A stretch of 9,691 nt of DNA from JAYEMH01 sp034717985 [NCBI: Candidatus Ratteibacteria bacterium] (GCA_034717985.1 JAYEMH010000019.1:4774-14464), one strand, 5' to 3'; shown: positions 1 to 7,727, counted from the first letter of the stretch. Notes: a model not told the origin generated them from the sequence alone. Made by a program: numbers and translations.

Positions 1-1
1 G

Positions 2-121
2 GGAGAAGAAAATATCGGCCGGGCAAAAGTGGTGCAATTATACGAGAATACGTCGGTGGTGAAAATAATTAAGCAGGACCGGGAAATTTTAGAAACCGAT
101 ATTGTCAGAAATATCGAATAA
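2..121 (+). CDS. C-terminal end of an unidentified protein (5' truncated)
   Basis: This is an open frame entering from the left edge and ending at TAA 119-121; only the last 39 residues are visible. The tail reads as alternating hydrophobic and charged residues ([18 protein letters not shown], then [10 protein letters not shown]), which suggests a small beta-rich terminal domain. The pattern recalls the C-terminal beta domains of envelope proteins such as FlgT, where a 'G-x-x-x-V-x-x-V-x-x-x-x-S' motif is followed by a 'GD-I-V'-like end, but the match is too short to name a family. It ends 13 nt before the mreB ATG, so it is probably in the same operon. Seen: an open frame with a proper stop and mreB-like codon use. 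Inferred: that it is a real gene and co-transcribed with mreB. Confidence 0.6.
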   Translation, partial: GEENIGRAKVVQLYENTSVVKIIKQDREILETDIVRNIE

Positions 122-124
122 GGA
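120..124 (+). promoter_or_regulatory. Shine-Dalgarno of mreB
   Basis: AAGGA overlaps the TAA of the preceding gene and lies 10 nt before ATG 135. It decides the start: an in-frame TTG at 102 would add 11 residues but lies inside the upstream gene and would leave this site within the coding region. Confidence 0.7.
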
Positions 125-134
125 AAATTTCATT

Positions 135-1181
135 ATGATTTTTGATTATTTATTAGGTTTATTTTCCAGAGACATGGGTGTTGACCTTGGCACCGCCAAT
201 ACCCTGGTTTACGTCAAAGGGCAGGGAATCGTTCTCTGCGAGCCTTCGGTAGTGGCCATCCAAAAAGGAACAGAGACACCTCTGGCAGTGGGGAACGAAG
301 CCAAAAGAATGCTGGGAAGAACCCCGGGCAGTGTGGTAGCAATTAGACCTCTTCACGACGGCGTAATTGCCGATTTTGAAATAACGGAAAGCATGCTGAG
401 ATATTTCATCACCAAGGTTCACAATCGCCGGACACTGGTCAGACCCCGGGTGGTGGTGGCCATCCCTTCGGGAATAACCGAGGTAGAAAAAAGGGCGGTT
501 AAAGATTCCGCCGAACATGCCGGCGCCCGCGAGGTATATTTAATCGAAGAACCGATGGCGGCAGCCATTGGCGTGGGGCTGCCGGTAGAGGAACCGGCAG
601 GCAACATCATTATAGACATCGGCGGCGGCACCACGGAAGTTGCCGTTATTTCCCTGGCGGGGATTGTTTGCAGCAAAAGTATCCGTGTCGGCGGCGATGA
701 AATGGATGATGCCATTATTCAATATTTAAAACGCGCCTATAACCTGATGGTCGGAGAGAGAACCTCTGAGGATGTTAAAATTAAAATCGGTTCAGCCTAT
801 CCTTTAACCGAAGAGATGACCATGGAAATAAAAGGACGGGATTTGGTGGCCGGACTGCCCAAAACGATAACCATTACTTCCGAAGAAATACGCGAATCTT
901 TAAACGAACCTATCGCCAGTATCATCGAGGCGGTAAAAGTTACCCTGGAACAAACTCCCCCGGAACTTTCTTCGGATATCGTGGACAGAGGACTGCTCAT
1001 GGCCGGCGGAGGAGCGCTTCTTAGAGGAATTGATAAACTCATTGCCGAGGAAACAAATCTTCCTGTCCATATTGCCGAAGACCCCTTAACGGCGGTGGTC
1101 ATCGGAGCAGGCAAAGTTTTAGACGAAATAGGCCTCCTGAAGAAGCTTAAAACACACATTAAAGAAGAACGCTATACCTAA
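135..1181 (+). CDS. mreB: Rod shape-determining protein MreB (actin-like)
   Basis: MreB is the bacterial actin homologue. It forms ATP-dependent membrane-bound filaments that position the wall-elongation machinery. At 348 residues it has the normal family length. Visible ATPase motifs are phosphate 1 DLGTANT (residues 17-23), the LIEEPMAAA segment around Glu138-Glu139, phosphate 2 DIGGGTT (161-167) and the adenosine motif GGGALLRG (291-298). The first dozen residues ([12 protein letters not shown]) are hydrophobic or amphipathic, as expected for a membrane-binding N-terminal helix. The ATG at 135 is chosen over an upstream in-frame TTG at 102 because it has an AAGGA 10 nt upstream and gives the canonical MreB N-terminus. 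It is followed after 12 nt by mreC and heads the cell-shape operon. All key residues are present, so it should be functional. Confidence 0.97.
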   Translation: MIFDYLLGLFSRDMGVDLGTANTLVYVKGQGIVLCEPSVVAIQKGTETPLAVGNEAKRMLGRTPGSVVAIRPLHDGVIADFEITESMLRYFITKVHNRRTLVRPRVVVAIPSGITEVEKRAVKDSAEHAGAREVYLIEEPMAAAIGVGLPVEEPAGNIIIDIGGGTTEVAVISLAGIVCSKSIRVGGDEMDDAIIQYLKRAYNLMVGERTSEDVKIKIGSAYPLTEEMTMEIKGRDLVAGLPKTITITSEEIRESLNEPIASIIEAVKVTLEQTPPELSSDIVDRGLLMAGGGALLRGIDKLIAEETNLPVHIAEDPLTAVVIGAGKVLDEIGLLKKLKTHIKEERYT

Positions 1182-1183
1182 GG
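1180..1183 (+). promoter_or_regulatory. Shine-Dalgarno of mreC
   Basis: AAGG overlaps the mreB stop codon and lies 10 nt before the TTG at 1194. No ATG or GTG in this frame lies near it, so this site supports the TTG as the real start. Confidence 0.5.
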
Positions 1184-1193
1184 TTGATTTTCC

Positions 1194-2012
1194 TTGTTGT
1201 TTTTTCCTTCACACCTGTTTAAAATAAGAAAATTATTAGTTCTGCTTCTTTATATTTTCCTTTCGCTTTACTTTCTTTCATTAAATTCCGACCTTCAGGG
1301 TTCAATAAAAAATAAAGTGATTTTTCTCCTTTCTCCCTTCCAGCGCACCTCGGCAAAAATCGACAAGAATCTCGCCGCCTTCAAAAAGGAAGATTTTAAT
1401 TTAGAAATGCTCAGGGAACAAAATCAGCGGCTTTCCGGAAAATTATCCGAATTAGAGGCGGAAAGGCATATCTGGCAGGAGGTGGTTCAGGAAAACAGGC
1501 GTCTGCGAAAGTTAGTCAATTTCGAAAAAACAGGGGCGCTAAAATTAATTTCCGCTCAGGTTATCGGCCGGGATGCGACGAACTGGAATAAAATCATATT
1601 TATAAACAAGGGCAGCGCCGACGGCCTCAGCCGGAATCTTCCGGTAATTAGTCCGAAAGGGCTGGTCGGCCAAATAATAGAGCTGACACCCCGCCAGTCG
1701 AAAATAATCACGATTCTGGACAGTAACAGCCGGGTGGCGGCTCTGGTTGAACGAAACCGGGCGCAGGGAGTTGTCTGCGGCACGAACGAGTTTTGGTGCC
1801 AATTCAATTATATTTCCTTAAGAGAAGAAATAACCAAGGGGGACGGCATTATTTCCTCCGGACAGGGCGGAATTTTCCCCAAAGGTTTAATTATCGGTAA
1901 AGTCGAATCGGCAAAAAAAATAGAAACAGAACTCTTTCAGCGGATAAAAATACATCCGGCGGTGAATTTTTCGCAGCTGGAAGAAGTGATGGTAATAACC
2001 GGAAAAAAATGA
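1194..2012 (+). CDS. mreC: Rod shape-determining protein MreC
   Basis: MreC is a bitopic inner-membrane protein whose periplasmic part binds and activates PBP2 and links it to MreB/MreD. The 272-residue product has the family architecture. A single membrane helix (about residues 13-31) is followed by a charged coiled coil (about 66-109, rich in Leu/Glu/Arg/Gln). The double beta-barrel domain runs from about 118 to the end and contains W131 with INKGSADGL and PKGLVGQI, typical of MreC. The start is TTG; two TTG codons stand in tandem at 1194 and 1197, so the exact first residue is uncertain by one. The rare start may lower MreC output relative to MreB. Its last four bases overlap the mreD start (ATGA), indicating coupling. 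Confidence 0.95.
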   Translation: MLFFPSHLFKIRKLLVLLLYIFLSLYFLSLNSDLQGSIKNKVIFLLSPFQRTSAKIDKNLAAFKKEDFNLEMLREQNQRLSGKLSELEAERHIWQEVVQENRRLRKLVNFEKTGALKLISAQVIGRDATNWNKIIFINKGSADGLSRNLPVISPKGLVGQIIELTPRQSKIITILDSNSRVAALVERNRAQGVVCGTNEFWCQFNYISLREEITKGDGIISSGQGGIFPKGLIIGKVESAKKIETELFQRIKIHPAVNFSQLEEVMVITGKK

Positions 2013-2503
2013 AAAAATTATCCGTTTTCCTGATGCTTTTTATCGGACTGTTCCTTCAGGTAACGATTTTTTCCCGCCTTAAAGTTTTAGGGATGAAGCC
2101 TGACCTGATTTTAGTAATAGTGCTCGGCATTGCTTTTTTTCAGGGAAGTTACCGGGGGATGGCGGTTGGCTTTCTGGGCGGATTATTGGAGGATGTTTTT
2201 TCCGGAGCCAATTTGGGAACCAACGCCCTTTCTAAGGTTCTCTGCGGATTTCTGGCAAGTATCGTCGGGAAAAGAGTATATGAGAACATCGGCACTCAGG
2301 CGGTGCTTATCCTTGTCTTCAGTCTGCTTGATAGAATTTTTAACCAGGTGATTCTTTTTTTCTCCCCGGCGGCGGTTTCAATCTCTTTCTCGTTTATCCC
2401 CCAAACAATCGTTTATATGTTTTATAATCTCGCCGTCGGAATTTTAATCTTTCCGCTGATAAGAAAAATTACGGGAAAAAATGAACGAATTAATCACGCC
2501 TAA
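2009..2503 (+). CDS. mreD: Rod shape-determining protein MreD
   Basis: MreD is a small polytopic inner-membrane partner of MreC in the elongasome. The 164-residue product is almost wholly hydrophobic, with about five to six predicted membrane segments. It contains the family-like stretch KPDLILVIVLGIAFFQGSYRG followed by GFLGGLLEDVFSG with an acidic pair, and LGTNALSKVLCGFL, all typical of MreD. Start ATG 2009 overlaps the mreC stop as ATGA. The 3' end overlaps mrdA by 23 nt. Sequence conservation in MreD is low in general, so the call rests on hydropathy, these motifs and position between mreC and mrdA. Confidence 0.92.
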   Translation: MKKLSVFLMLFIGLFLQVTIFSRLKVLGMKPDLILVIVLGIAFFQGSYRGMAVGFLGGLLEDVFSGANLGTNALSKVLCGFLASIVGKRVYENIGTQAVLILVFSLLDRIFNQVILFFSPAAVSISFSFIPQTIVYMFYNLAVGILIFPLIRKITGKNERINHA

Positions 2504-4304
2504 AAAAGCAAGATTCATGTTTTGTTTTATCCTGACCGCTTTTTCAATCCTGCTGCTTTTTCTTTTTTTTCTGCAGGTTGTCTGCGGCGGGAAATATAGC
2601 GAACTCGCCAGTTACAATAGTATCCGCCGGATTCCGCTTAAGGCAAAAAGGGGACTCATTTGTGACCGCCGGGGAGAAATTATGGCCGACAGCATCCCGG
2701 CGGTATATGCCGCTTTTATTCCGGAAGAGCTGAAAGATAAGAAAGACACTTTAGCTCTTTTGGGCCGGTTGCTATCCTTGAAAGAAGAAGAAATAGCCAA
2801 ACAGATTAATTTAGCTAAACGGCATTTCTTTGAGCCGGTTAAAGTAAAAGAATTGGATAATCGCGATCTGGCAGTCTTATCCGAGCATTTACTGGAGCTG
2901 CCCGGGGTTTTTATTGAAGAAGAGCCAAAGCGCTTTTATCCCGCAGGGGATTTAGCCGCCCATCTTTTAGGTTACCTGGGTGAAATCGGTGAAAAGGAAT
3001 TGAAAAATTCCGATTATTTTGGATATCGCTTAAGCGATTTAATCGGCCGGACCGGAATAGAAAAAAGCCTGGAAAAATATCTGAAAGGAAAAGACGGCGG
3101 GAAACAGGTTATGGTTGATGCCCGGGGAAGGTTTGTTAAAACTCTGGGGAGCAAACTTCCTTATCCGGGAAACAGGGTTTACCTGACGATTGATAAGAAA
3201 ATCCAGGAAATAGCCGAAGAAGCCCTGGGGGAAAAAGCCGGAATTGTAATCGTCAGTGATACCAGAACCGGCGAGATTTTAGCCATGGTCAGCCATCCCG
3301 CTTTTGACCCCAATGTTTTTGTTAATCCCTTAAGGCCGAAAGATTTGGCCCGTCTTTACCGCCAGTCTAAATCGCCTTTTTTAAACCGGACAATCCAGTG
3401 TGTTTATCCACCGGGTTCAATTTTTAAAATTATAACTACCGCCGCCGCTTTAGAAAAAAAATTAATCTCCAGCCGCAAGGAATTAAACTGCTCCGGCACT
3501 TATAAGGTAGGCCGGAAAATATTTCGCTGCTGGAAAGAACAAGGACACGGTCCGGTAAGTTTACTGCCGGCAATCGAGCAGTCCTGCAATATCTATTTTT
3601 ATCAACTGGCAGAAAAAATGGACGTGGATGATCTCTGTTTTTACGGCCGGGATTTCGGCCTGGGGCAGCCAACCGGTATAAACCTGCCTTATGAGCAAAA
3701 GGGATTCCTGCCATCCCGGCGGTGGAAAAAGGAAAAGCATAATGATAAGTGGTATAAAGGCGAAACATTAAATTTATCTATCGGACAGGGATACATTTCT
3801 GTCACCCCCATTCAAATTCTAAACCTGATTTCAATAGTAGCCAATGAGGGAGTGGTTTATCAGCCGCAACTTATAAAAAAAATCAGCACGCCCGAAGGGA
3901 AAGTAATAAAAACATCCAAAGCAAAGCGGATTAGGACAGTTAGCCTTCAGCCGCAAACATGGCGGCTGATTAAAGAGGGTCTTCGCCAGGTTGTTAACGG
4001 CAAAAAAGGAACCGGTATCTTAGCCCGGCTTGATAATATCCATGTGGCGGGGAAAACCGGAACCGCTCAGGTGATAAAGAAAAAAATTTATGAAGACCGA
4101 CAAAAAGAGAACATACCTTATCGTTTCCGAAATCACGCATGGTTTGCCGGTTTCGCGCCCTTTTCCGACCCTGAGGTTGCAATTGTTGTCTTTGTTGAGC
4201 ACGGCGGGCAGGGGGGTGTTGATGCCGCTCCGATTGCCGGAAAGATTCTTGAGCAACTGTTCACCCCGTTAGAGAAAGTTTCTCCTGAAGGTGACCATGT
4301 TTAA
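2481..4304 (+). CDS. mrdA: Penicillin-binding protein 2 (elongasome D,D-transpeptidase)
   Basis: PBP2 is a class B PBP that cross-links peptidoglycan during lateral growth, working with RodA. The 607-residue product has a short cytoplasmic tail, one membrane anchor (about 12-34) and the dimerisation/pedestal domain beginning with RGLICDRRGEIMADS (57-71). The transpeptidase domain follows. All three active-site motifs are present: SIFK with catalytic Ser313 and Lys316, SCN (368-370) and KTGT (525-528). Length is close to known PBP2 proteins. Start ATG 2481 lies inside the end of mreD (23-nt overlap), preceded by a weak ACGGGA; translational coupling with mreD is likely. No defects seen. It is assigned as PBP2 rather than the division protein FtsI because of its position between mreD and rodA. 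Confidence 0.95.
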   Translation: MNELITPKKARFMFCFILTAFSILLLFLFFLQVVCGGKYSELASYNSIRRIPLKAKRGLICDRRGEIMADSIPAVYAAFIPEELKDKKDTLALLGRLLSLKEEEIAKQINLAKRHFFEPVKVKELDNRDLAVLSEHLLELPGVFIEEEPKRFYPAGDLAAHLLGYLGEIGEKELKNSDYFGYRLSDLIGRTGIEKSLEKYLKGKDGGKQVMVDARGRFVKTLGSKLPYPGNRVYLTIDKKIQEIAEEALGEKAGIVIVSDTRTGEILAMVSHPAFDPNVFVNPLRPKDLARLYRQSKSPFLNRTIQCVYPPGSIFKIITTAAALEKKLISSRKELNCSGTYKVGRKIFRCWKEQGHGPVSLLPAIEQSCNIYFYQLAEKMDVDDLCFYGRDFGLGQPTGINLPYEQKGFLPSRRWKKEKHNDKWYKGETLNLSIGQGYISVTPIQILNLISIVANEGVVYQPQLIKKISTPEGKVIKTSKAKRIRTVSLQPQTWRLIKEGLRQVVNGKKGTGILARLDNIHVAGKTGTAQVIKKKIYEDRQKENIPYRFRNHAWFAGFAPFSDPEVAIVVFVEHGGQGGVDAAPIAGKILEQLFTPLEKVSPEGDHV

Positions 4305-5391
4305 GAAAACTTTCAAAAATTTTAATTGGCTGCTTTTTTCTGCCGCCCTAATTTTATCCCTTATCGGTATTCTTCTTATCTATAGCTCGACCCATGGAAC
4401 TATTTTTTCCCACCAGGCAAATTTAGCTTTTAAACAGATGCTCTGGTTAGTCGTGGGATTTACTGCTCTGGCCGCCGCCTACCGCAGTGATTACCATGTT
4501 TTGATTTCGCTGGCTTATCCGTTCTACTTAATAACTTCGCTTCTGCTTATATTAGTTTTGCTTTTTGGCCAAACCAGCTGGGGTGCCCAACGCTGGCTTC
4601 AAATCGGAGGATTCGCTTTGCAGCCTTCGGAATTTTGCAAAATATCGCTGATATTGGTTTTGGCTTATCAATTAGAACGGCAAAAAGGCAATCTTTTTCG
4701 AATCAATTCTTTAGCCCTGCCGACCATGGCCCTTCTTTTACCAATGCTTTTAATTTTTAAACAGCCTGATTTAGGAACAGCGGCAGTTCTTTTCCCCATC
4801 TATCTGGGAATGCTATATTTAGCCGGGGTGCGTTCCAGACATCTGGTATGGATAATAACTTCGGTTTTACTTCTTCTGCCAATATTCTGGTTTTTCTTAA
4901 AAGATTATCAGCAGGCACGCCTCCTGGTTTTTTTAAAACCTAACTCCGATCCCTTAGGGACCGGATACAGCATTATCCAGTCAAAAATTGCCATCGGCTC
5001 CGGGGGCCTGCTGGGACAGGGCTGGCTGGCGGGAACTCAAACCCACTTGCACTTTCTTCCCGAACATCACACCGATTTTATCTTTTCTGTCCTGGGGGAG
5101 GAGTGGGGATTTCTGGGCACCAGTTTAATACTCGGATTATATGCTGTTCTGATCGTACAGGGATTAAAAATCTGTTTTAATGCCAGGGATTCCCTGGGAA
5201 GCCTGTTAGCCGGAGGTATTGTGGTTTTCTTCATCACTCAAATATTCATTAATGTCGGGGTTACGGTAGGTATTATGCCCGCTACCGGTATTCCTCTGCC
5301 TTTTCTCAGTTACGGCGGCTCATCGCTTTTAGCCAGCTTGTTCTGTATCGGGATTTTGCTCAATATTCAATCGAAAGCCTTCCTTTTTTGA
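4297..5391 (+). CDS. rodA: Peptidoglycan glycosyltransferase RodA (SEDS family)
   Basis: RodA is the integral-membrane SEDS polymerase that extends glycan strands from lipid II together with PBP2. The product has many membrane helices and the SEDS signatures: GAQRWLQIGGFALQPSEFCK, QPDLGTA, GSGGLLGQGW, PEHHTDFIFSVLGEEWG and TGIPLPFLSYGGSS. The Asp in HHTDF (about residue 260) matches the conserved catalytic aspartate of the family. I choose ATG 4297 (364 residues) because GAAGG at 4287-4291 lies 5 nt upstream; a GTG at 4291 would add two residues but has no well-placed Shine-Dalgarno. The chosen start overlaps the end of mrdA by 8 nt, so the PBP2-RodA pair is probably made in a coupled way. 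Confidence 0.95.
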   Translation: MFKKTFKNFNWLLFSAALILSLIGILLIYSSTHGTIFSHQANLAFKQMLWLVVGFTALAAAYRSDYHVLISLAYPFYLITSLLLILVLLFGQTSWGAQRWLQIGGFALQPSEFCKISLILVLAYQLERQKGNLFRINSLALPTMALLLPMLLIFKQPDLGTAAVLFPIYLGMLYLAGVRSRHLVWIITSVLLLLPIFWFFLKDYQQARLLVFLKPNSDPLGTGYSIIQSKIAIGSGGLLGQGWLAGTQTHLHFLPEHHTDFIFSVLGEEWGFLGTSLILGLYAVLIVQGLKICFNARDSLGSLLAGGIVVFFITQIFINVGVTVGIMPATGIPLPFLSYGGSSLLASLFCIGILLNIQSKAFLF

Positions 5392-5392
5392 A

Positions 5393-6334
5393 TTGATAAA
5401 AAATTCTCCCAAGGTCATCATTATATTAGGTCCCAGCGCCGTCGGAAAGTCTGATATTGCTATCGCTTTAGCCGGAGAACTTAAAACGGCTATTGTCTCC
5501 GGTGATGCCTTTCAGATTTATCGCGGAATGGATATCGGAACAGGCAAGCCTTCCCGGGAGCGCCAAAAAAAAATCAAACATTATCTCATTGATATTGTCA
5601 ACCCCGGTGAAAACTTTGATGCTGCCAAGTTTAAAAAGGAAGCCGAAGCGGCCATCGAAGAAATTTTGCAGGCAGGGAAGATTCCTTTAGTGGCCGGCGG
5701 AACCGGGCTTTATATCAGAGCTCTCACCCAGGGAATTTGCCGGGCCCCGGAAAAAAATAAACAGCTCCGGGACGATTTAGAAAAATTGGCCCGGGATAAA
5801 GGCAGCCATTTTCTTTACCTCCGTCTGGAAAAGGTTGACCCGGAGGCCGCCCGGCGAATTCATCCTCACGACCGGCGGCGAATTATCCGCGCCCTGGAAG
5901 TATACACTCAAAGCGGCATACCCATAAGCCGGTTTCAACGGCAAGACCGGCAGATAGAATCAAAATTCAGATATATTAAAATCGGCCTGCTTCGTCCCCG
6001 AACAGAATTATATAAGCGGGCGGAAGAACGAATTGAAGAAATGTTCAGGCAGGGCTGGGTAGAGGAAGTAAAAAAGTTGCTTGCGGAAGGATACCAGCCG
6101 GAACTGCCGTCAATGCATGGATTGGGCTATCGGGAAATTGCTCATTTTCTCTCGGGCCAAATCAGTTTAACCCGGGCGAAGATGGTGATTAAACGCAATA
6201 CCCGGCATTTTATAAAGAGACAGCTCACCTGGTTTAAGCGGGAAAAAGATGTACGCTGGATACACATAGCAAAGAACCAAGATGAAAAAGAAATTTTGTT
6301 AGAAATAAAAGAGAGATTGCTGGAAAAGTCTTAA
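5393..6334 (+). CDS. miaA: tRNA dimethylallyltransferase MiaA
   Basis: MiaA transfers a dimethylallyl group to N6 of adenosine 37 in tRNAs reading UNN codons, improving reading-frame maintenance. The 313-residue length is normal. Motifs in order are the P-loop GPSAVGKS (13-20), SGDAFQIYRGMDIGTGKPS with Asp38 as the likely general base, HYLIDIV (about 63-69), GGTGLYI (102-108) and MHGLGYRE (241-248). The basic C-terminal segment RNTRHFIKRQLTWF matches the tRNA-binding end of the family. Start is TTG 5393, one base after the rodA stop, with no evident Shine-Dalgarno; no ATG or GTG precedes the P-loop in this frame. Initiation therefore probably depends on ribosomes terminating on rodA, and expression may be low. 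The 3' end lies inside a perfect hairpin. Confidence 0.94.
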   Translation: MIKNSPKVIIILGPSAVGKSDIAIALAGELKTAIVSGDAFQIYRGMDIGTGKPSRERQKKIKHYLIDIVNPGENFDAAKFKKEAEAAIEEILQAGKIPLVAGGTGLYIRALTQGICRAPEKNKQLRDDLEKLARDKGSHFLYLRLEKVDPEAARRIHPHDRRRIIRALEVYTQSGIPISRFQRQDRQIESKFRYIKIGLLRPRTELYKRAEERIEEMFRQGWVEEVKKLLAEGYQPELPSMHGLGYREIAHFLSGQISLTRAKMVIKRNTRHFIKRQLTWFKREKDVRWIHIAKNQDEKEILLEIKERLLEKS

Positions 6335-6350
6335 TAAAACAGCAATCTCT
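6312..6350 (+). terminator. Perfect 11-bp hairpin at the miaA stop codon; possible attenuator or 3' end structure
   Basis: AGAGATTGCTG (6312-6322) is exactly complementary to CAGCAATCTCT (6340-6350), with a 17-nt loop holding the miaA stop codon. On the + strand it is followed by GATTAAAAGATTAG rather than a run of T, so it is not a standard intrinsic terminator. It may stabilise the upstream mRNA, be a processing site, or act as a partial terminator before the hflX leader. On the minus strand the stem would be followed by a T-rich stretch, but no minus-strand gene is near. Confidence 0.45.
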
Positions 6351-6374
6351 GATTAAAAGATTAGACCTTTCATT

Positions 6375-6382
6375 AAAGAGGT
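6375..6382 (+). promoter_or_regulatory. Shine-Dalgarno of the small upstream ORF
   Basis: AAAGAGGT ends 3 nt before ATG 6386, a short but usable spacing. It is partly complementary to ACCTTT at 6365-6370, so it could itself be partly masked. It is the main reason for treating the 26-codon frame as translated. Confidence 0.4.
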
Positions 6383-6385
6383 ATT

Positions 6386-6466
6386 ATGAAAGTCTATCCT
6401 TTAGGATTAAAAAGCAGATTACACAGATCCAGAAACTTTAAAAAGGATTTCTGCGGTGGCAACTAA
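6386..6466 (+). CDS. Putative 26-residue leader peptide of hflX
   Basis: This short frame starts with ATG, has AAAGAGGT just upstream, and ends with TAA 11 nt inside hflX in a different reading frame. The peptide is basic and shows no signal or membrane segment. It contains two Lys/Arg-X-Arg motifs, KSR (residues 9-11) and RSR (14-16), the kind of motif at which macrolide-bound ribosomes are known to stall. Codons 4-6 contain ATCCTTT (6396-6402), an exact 7-nt complement of AAAGGAT (6442-6448) at the hflX ribosome-binding site. Translation through the small frame could therefore free the hflX start, and the overlap would also allow re-initiation. It is not a remnant of hfq as far as I can see. 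Translation is inferred; a frame this short can occur by chance. Confidence 0.4.
   Translation: MKVYPLGLKSRLHRSRNFKKDFCGGN
6441..6447 (+). promoter_or_regulatory. Shine-Dalgarno of hflX
   Basis: AAAAGGA lies 8 nt before GTG 6456 and decides that start. It falls within the small upstream ORF, and most of it can pair with ATCCTTT at 6396-6402. Confidence 0.6.
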
Positions 6467-7727
6467 AGAGAAAGCGATTTTAGTGGGAATAAAGAGGAGA
6501 GAAACAGCCTCATGGGAGATTGACGAGCATTTAGCCGAGTTGAAAGAATTGACCCGCACGGCCGGGGGAGAGGTTATTGAAATTACCACCTCTTCCCGGA
6601 ATAGTTTTCATCCCGCCTATCTGGTTGGAACAGGAAAAGTTGAATCGCTTAGCCGGCTGGCGGCCGAAGAGGAAGCGGATTTAATCATTTTTGACGAAGA
6701 GTTATCTCCGGCCCAACAACGGAATTTAGAAGAAAAAATCGGAGTGAAGATTATCGACCGGACTCAGCTGATTCTGGATATCTTTGCTCAGCACGCCCAC
6801 AGCCGGGAAGGCAAACTCCATGTAGAACTGGCGCAATTGAATTATCTTCTGCCTCGTTTGGTCGGCAAGGGACTAATTCTTTCCCGGTTAGGCGGCGGAA
6901 TCGGAACACGAGGGCCGGGGGAAACAAAGTTGGAGGTAGACCGGCGGCGGGTTAGAGAAAAAATCGGGCGATTAAAGAAAGATATCGAAAAAGTGCGGCA
7001 AAACCGGACATTACAGCGAAAACAGAGAAAAAAAAGCGCCGTCCCGGTGGTTGTCTTAGTTGGATATACTAACACGGGGAAATCTACCGTGCTGAACAGC
7101 CTGACCACAGCCCATTCAACGGTGGAAAATAAACTTTTCTCCACTCTGGACCCAATTAGCCGGCAAATTTCTTTGCCTAACAACCAGCTAATTGTTCTCA
7201 CCGACACTGTCGGATTCATCCGAAATTTACCTTATCATCTTATTGCCGCTTTTAAGGCTACCCTGGAAGAAATAGTCGAGGCGGACCTTTTACTGCATAT
7301 CCTGGACGCCAGCCATTCCCAGGTAGTCGAGCAGGAAAGGGTGGTGAGAAAAATATTGGATGAAATCGGAGTGAAGGGGAAAAATATCGTTCCTGTTTTA
7401 AATAAAATCGACCGGTTAAACAGCTCCCATATTTTAAGAAGATTTGAAAATACGTTTCCGGATTCGGTGGCTGTCTCGGCTTTAAAAAAGCAAAGGATAG
7501 ACCGGCTTTTAGAGAAAATCATGACAAGTCTCCGAAGCCGTTATCAGAAAATCAGATTGAGTATTCCTCTGGCGGAGGGAAAACTTATTGCCCGGCTTCA
7601 CCAGGAAGGAAGAATCCTGAAAGAGAATTATATCGGGGAGACAGCGGATATAACCGCTGAAGTTAAGAAGGAATGGCTCGAGGTCCTAAAACCCTACCGG
7701 GCAAAAACTAAAACCGGTAAAAAGTAA
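6456..7727 (+). CDS. hflX: Ribosome-associated GTPase HflX
   Basis: HflX is a GTPase that binds the 50S subunit and splits stalled or hibernating 70S ribosomes; in several bacteria it responds to heat or antibiotic stress. The 423-residue product has the HflX N-terminal domain (about 20-160), ending in the diagnostic [11 protein letters not shown] (146-156). A helical linker (about 160-195) and the G domain follow: G1 GYTNTGKST (203-211), G3 DTVG (250-253) within [14 protein letters not shown]4 NKID (316-319), G5 SAL (about 335) and a C-terminal extension. G1 has Thr207 where most HflX proteins carry Ala; the Walker A pattern is intact. Start GTG 6456 has a good Shine-Dalgarno. The gene lies 121 nt after miaA without an intervening hfq and overlaps a possible leader peptide ORF. 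Confidence 0.95.
   Translation: MATKEKAILVGIKRRETASWEIDEHLAELKELTRTAGGEVIEITTSSRNSFHPAYLVGTGKVESLSRLAAEEEADLIIFDEELSPAQQRNLEEKIGVKIIDRTQLILDIFAQHAHSREGKLHVELAQLNYLLPRLVGKGLILSRLGGGIGTRGPGETKLEVDRRRVREKIGRLKKDIEKVRQNRTLQRKQRKKSAVPVVVLVGYTNTGKSTVLNSLTTAHSTVENKLFSTLDPISRQISLPNNQLIVLTDTVGFIRNLPYHLIAAFKATLEEIVEADLLLHILDASHSQVVEQERVVRKILDEIGVKGKNIVPVLNKIDRLNSSHILRRFENTFPDSVAVSALKKQRIDRLLEKIMTSLRSRYQKIRLSIPLAEGKLIARLHQEGRILKENYIGETADITAEVKKEWLEVLKPYRAKTKTGKK

Noticed and set aside
102-134. In-frame TTG start extending MreB by 11 residues
   Set aside because: It lies within the end of the upstream gene, has no Shine-Dalgarno, and ATG 135 has AAGGA 10 nt before it and gives the usual MreB N-terminus.
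159-518. Minus-strand open frame within mreB, and similar minus-strand frames in mreC, mrdA, hflX and the last genes
   Set aside because: They lie antisense to clearly conserved genes, have no recognisable motifs or ribosome-binding sites, and low-complexity translations typical of shadow frames.
1913-1920. Run of eight A in mreC, and a run of nine A in miaA near 5565-5573, as programmed slippage sites
   Set aside because: Both genes stay in one uninterrupted frame of normal length with motifs intact on both sides, so no frameshift is needed.
2130-2351. Alternative + strand frame inside mreD
   Set aside because: It overlaps a convincing mreD in another frame and resembles no known protein; best explained as a shadow.
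4291-4296. GTG start for RodA two codons upstream
   Set aside because: GAAGG (4287-4291) is correctly spaced for ATG 4297 and would overlap the GTG itself.
6396-6407. ATCCT-TT-AGGAT palindrome as an independent operator
   Set aside because: Short palindromes like this are common; it is better considered as one of the competing helices of the hflX leader.
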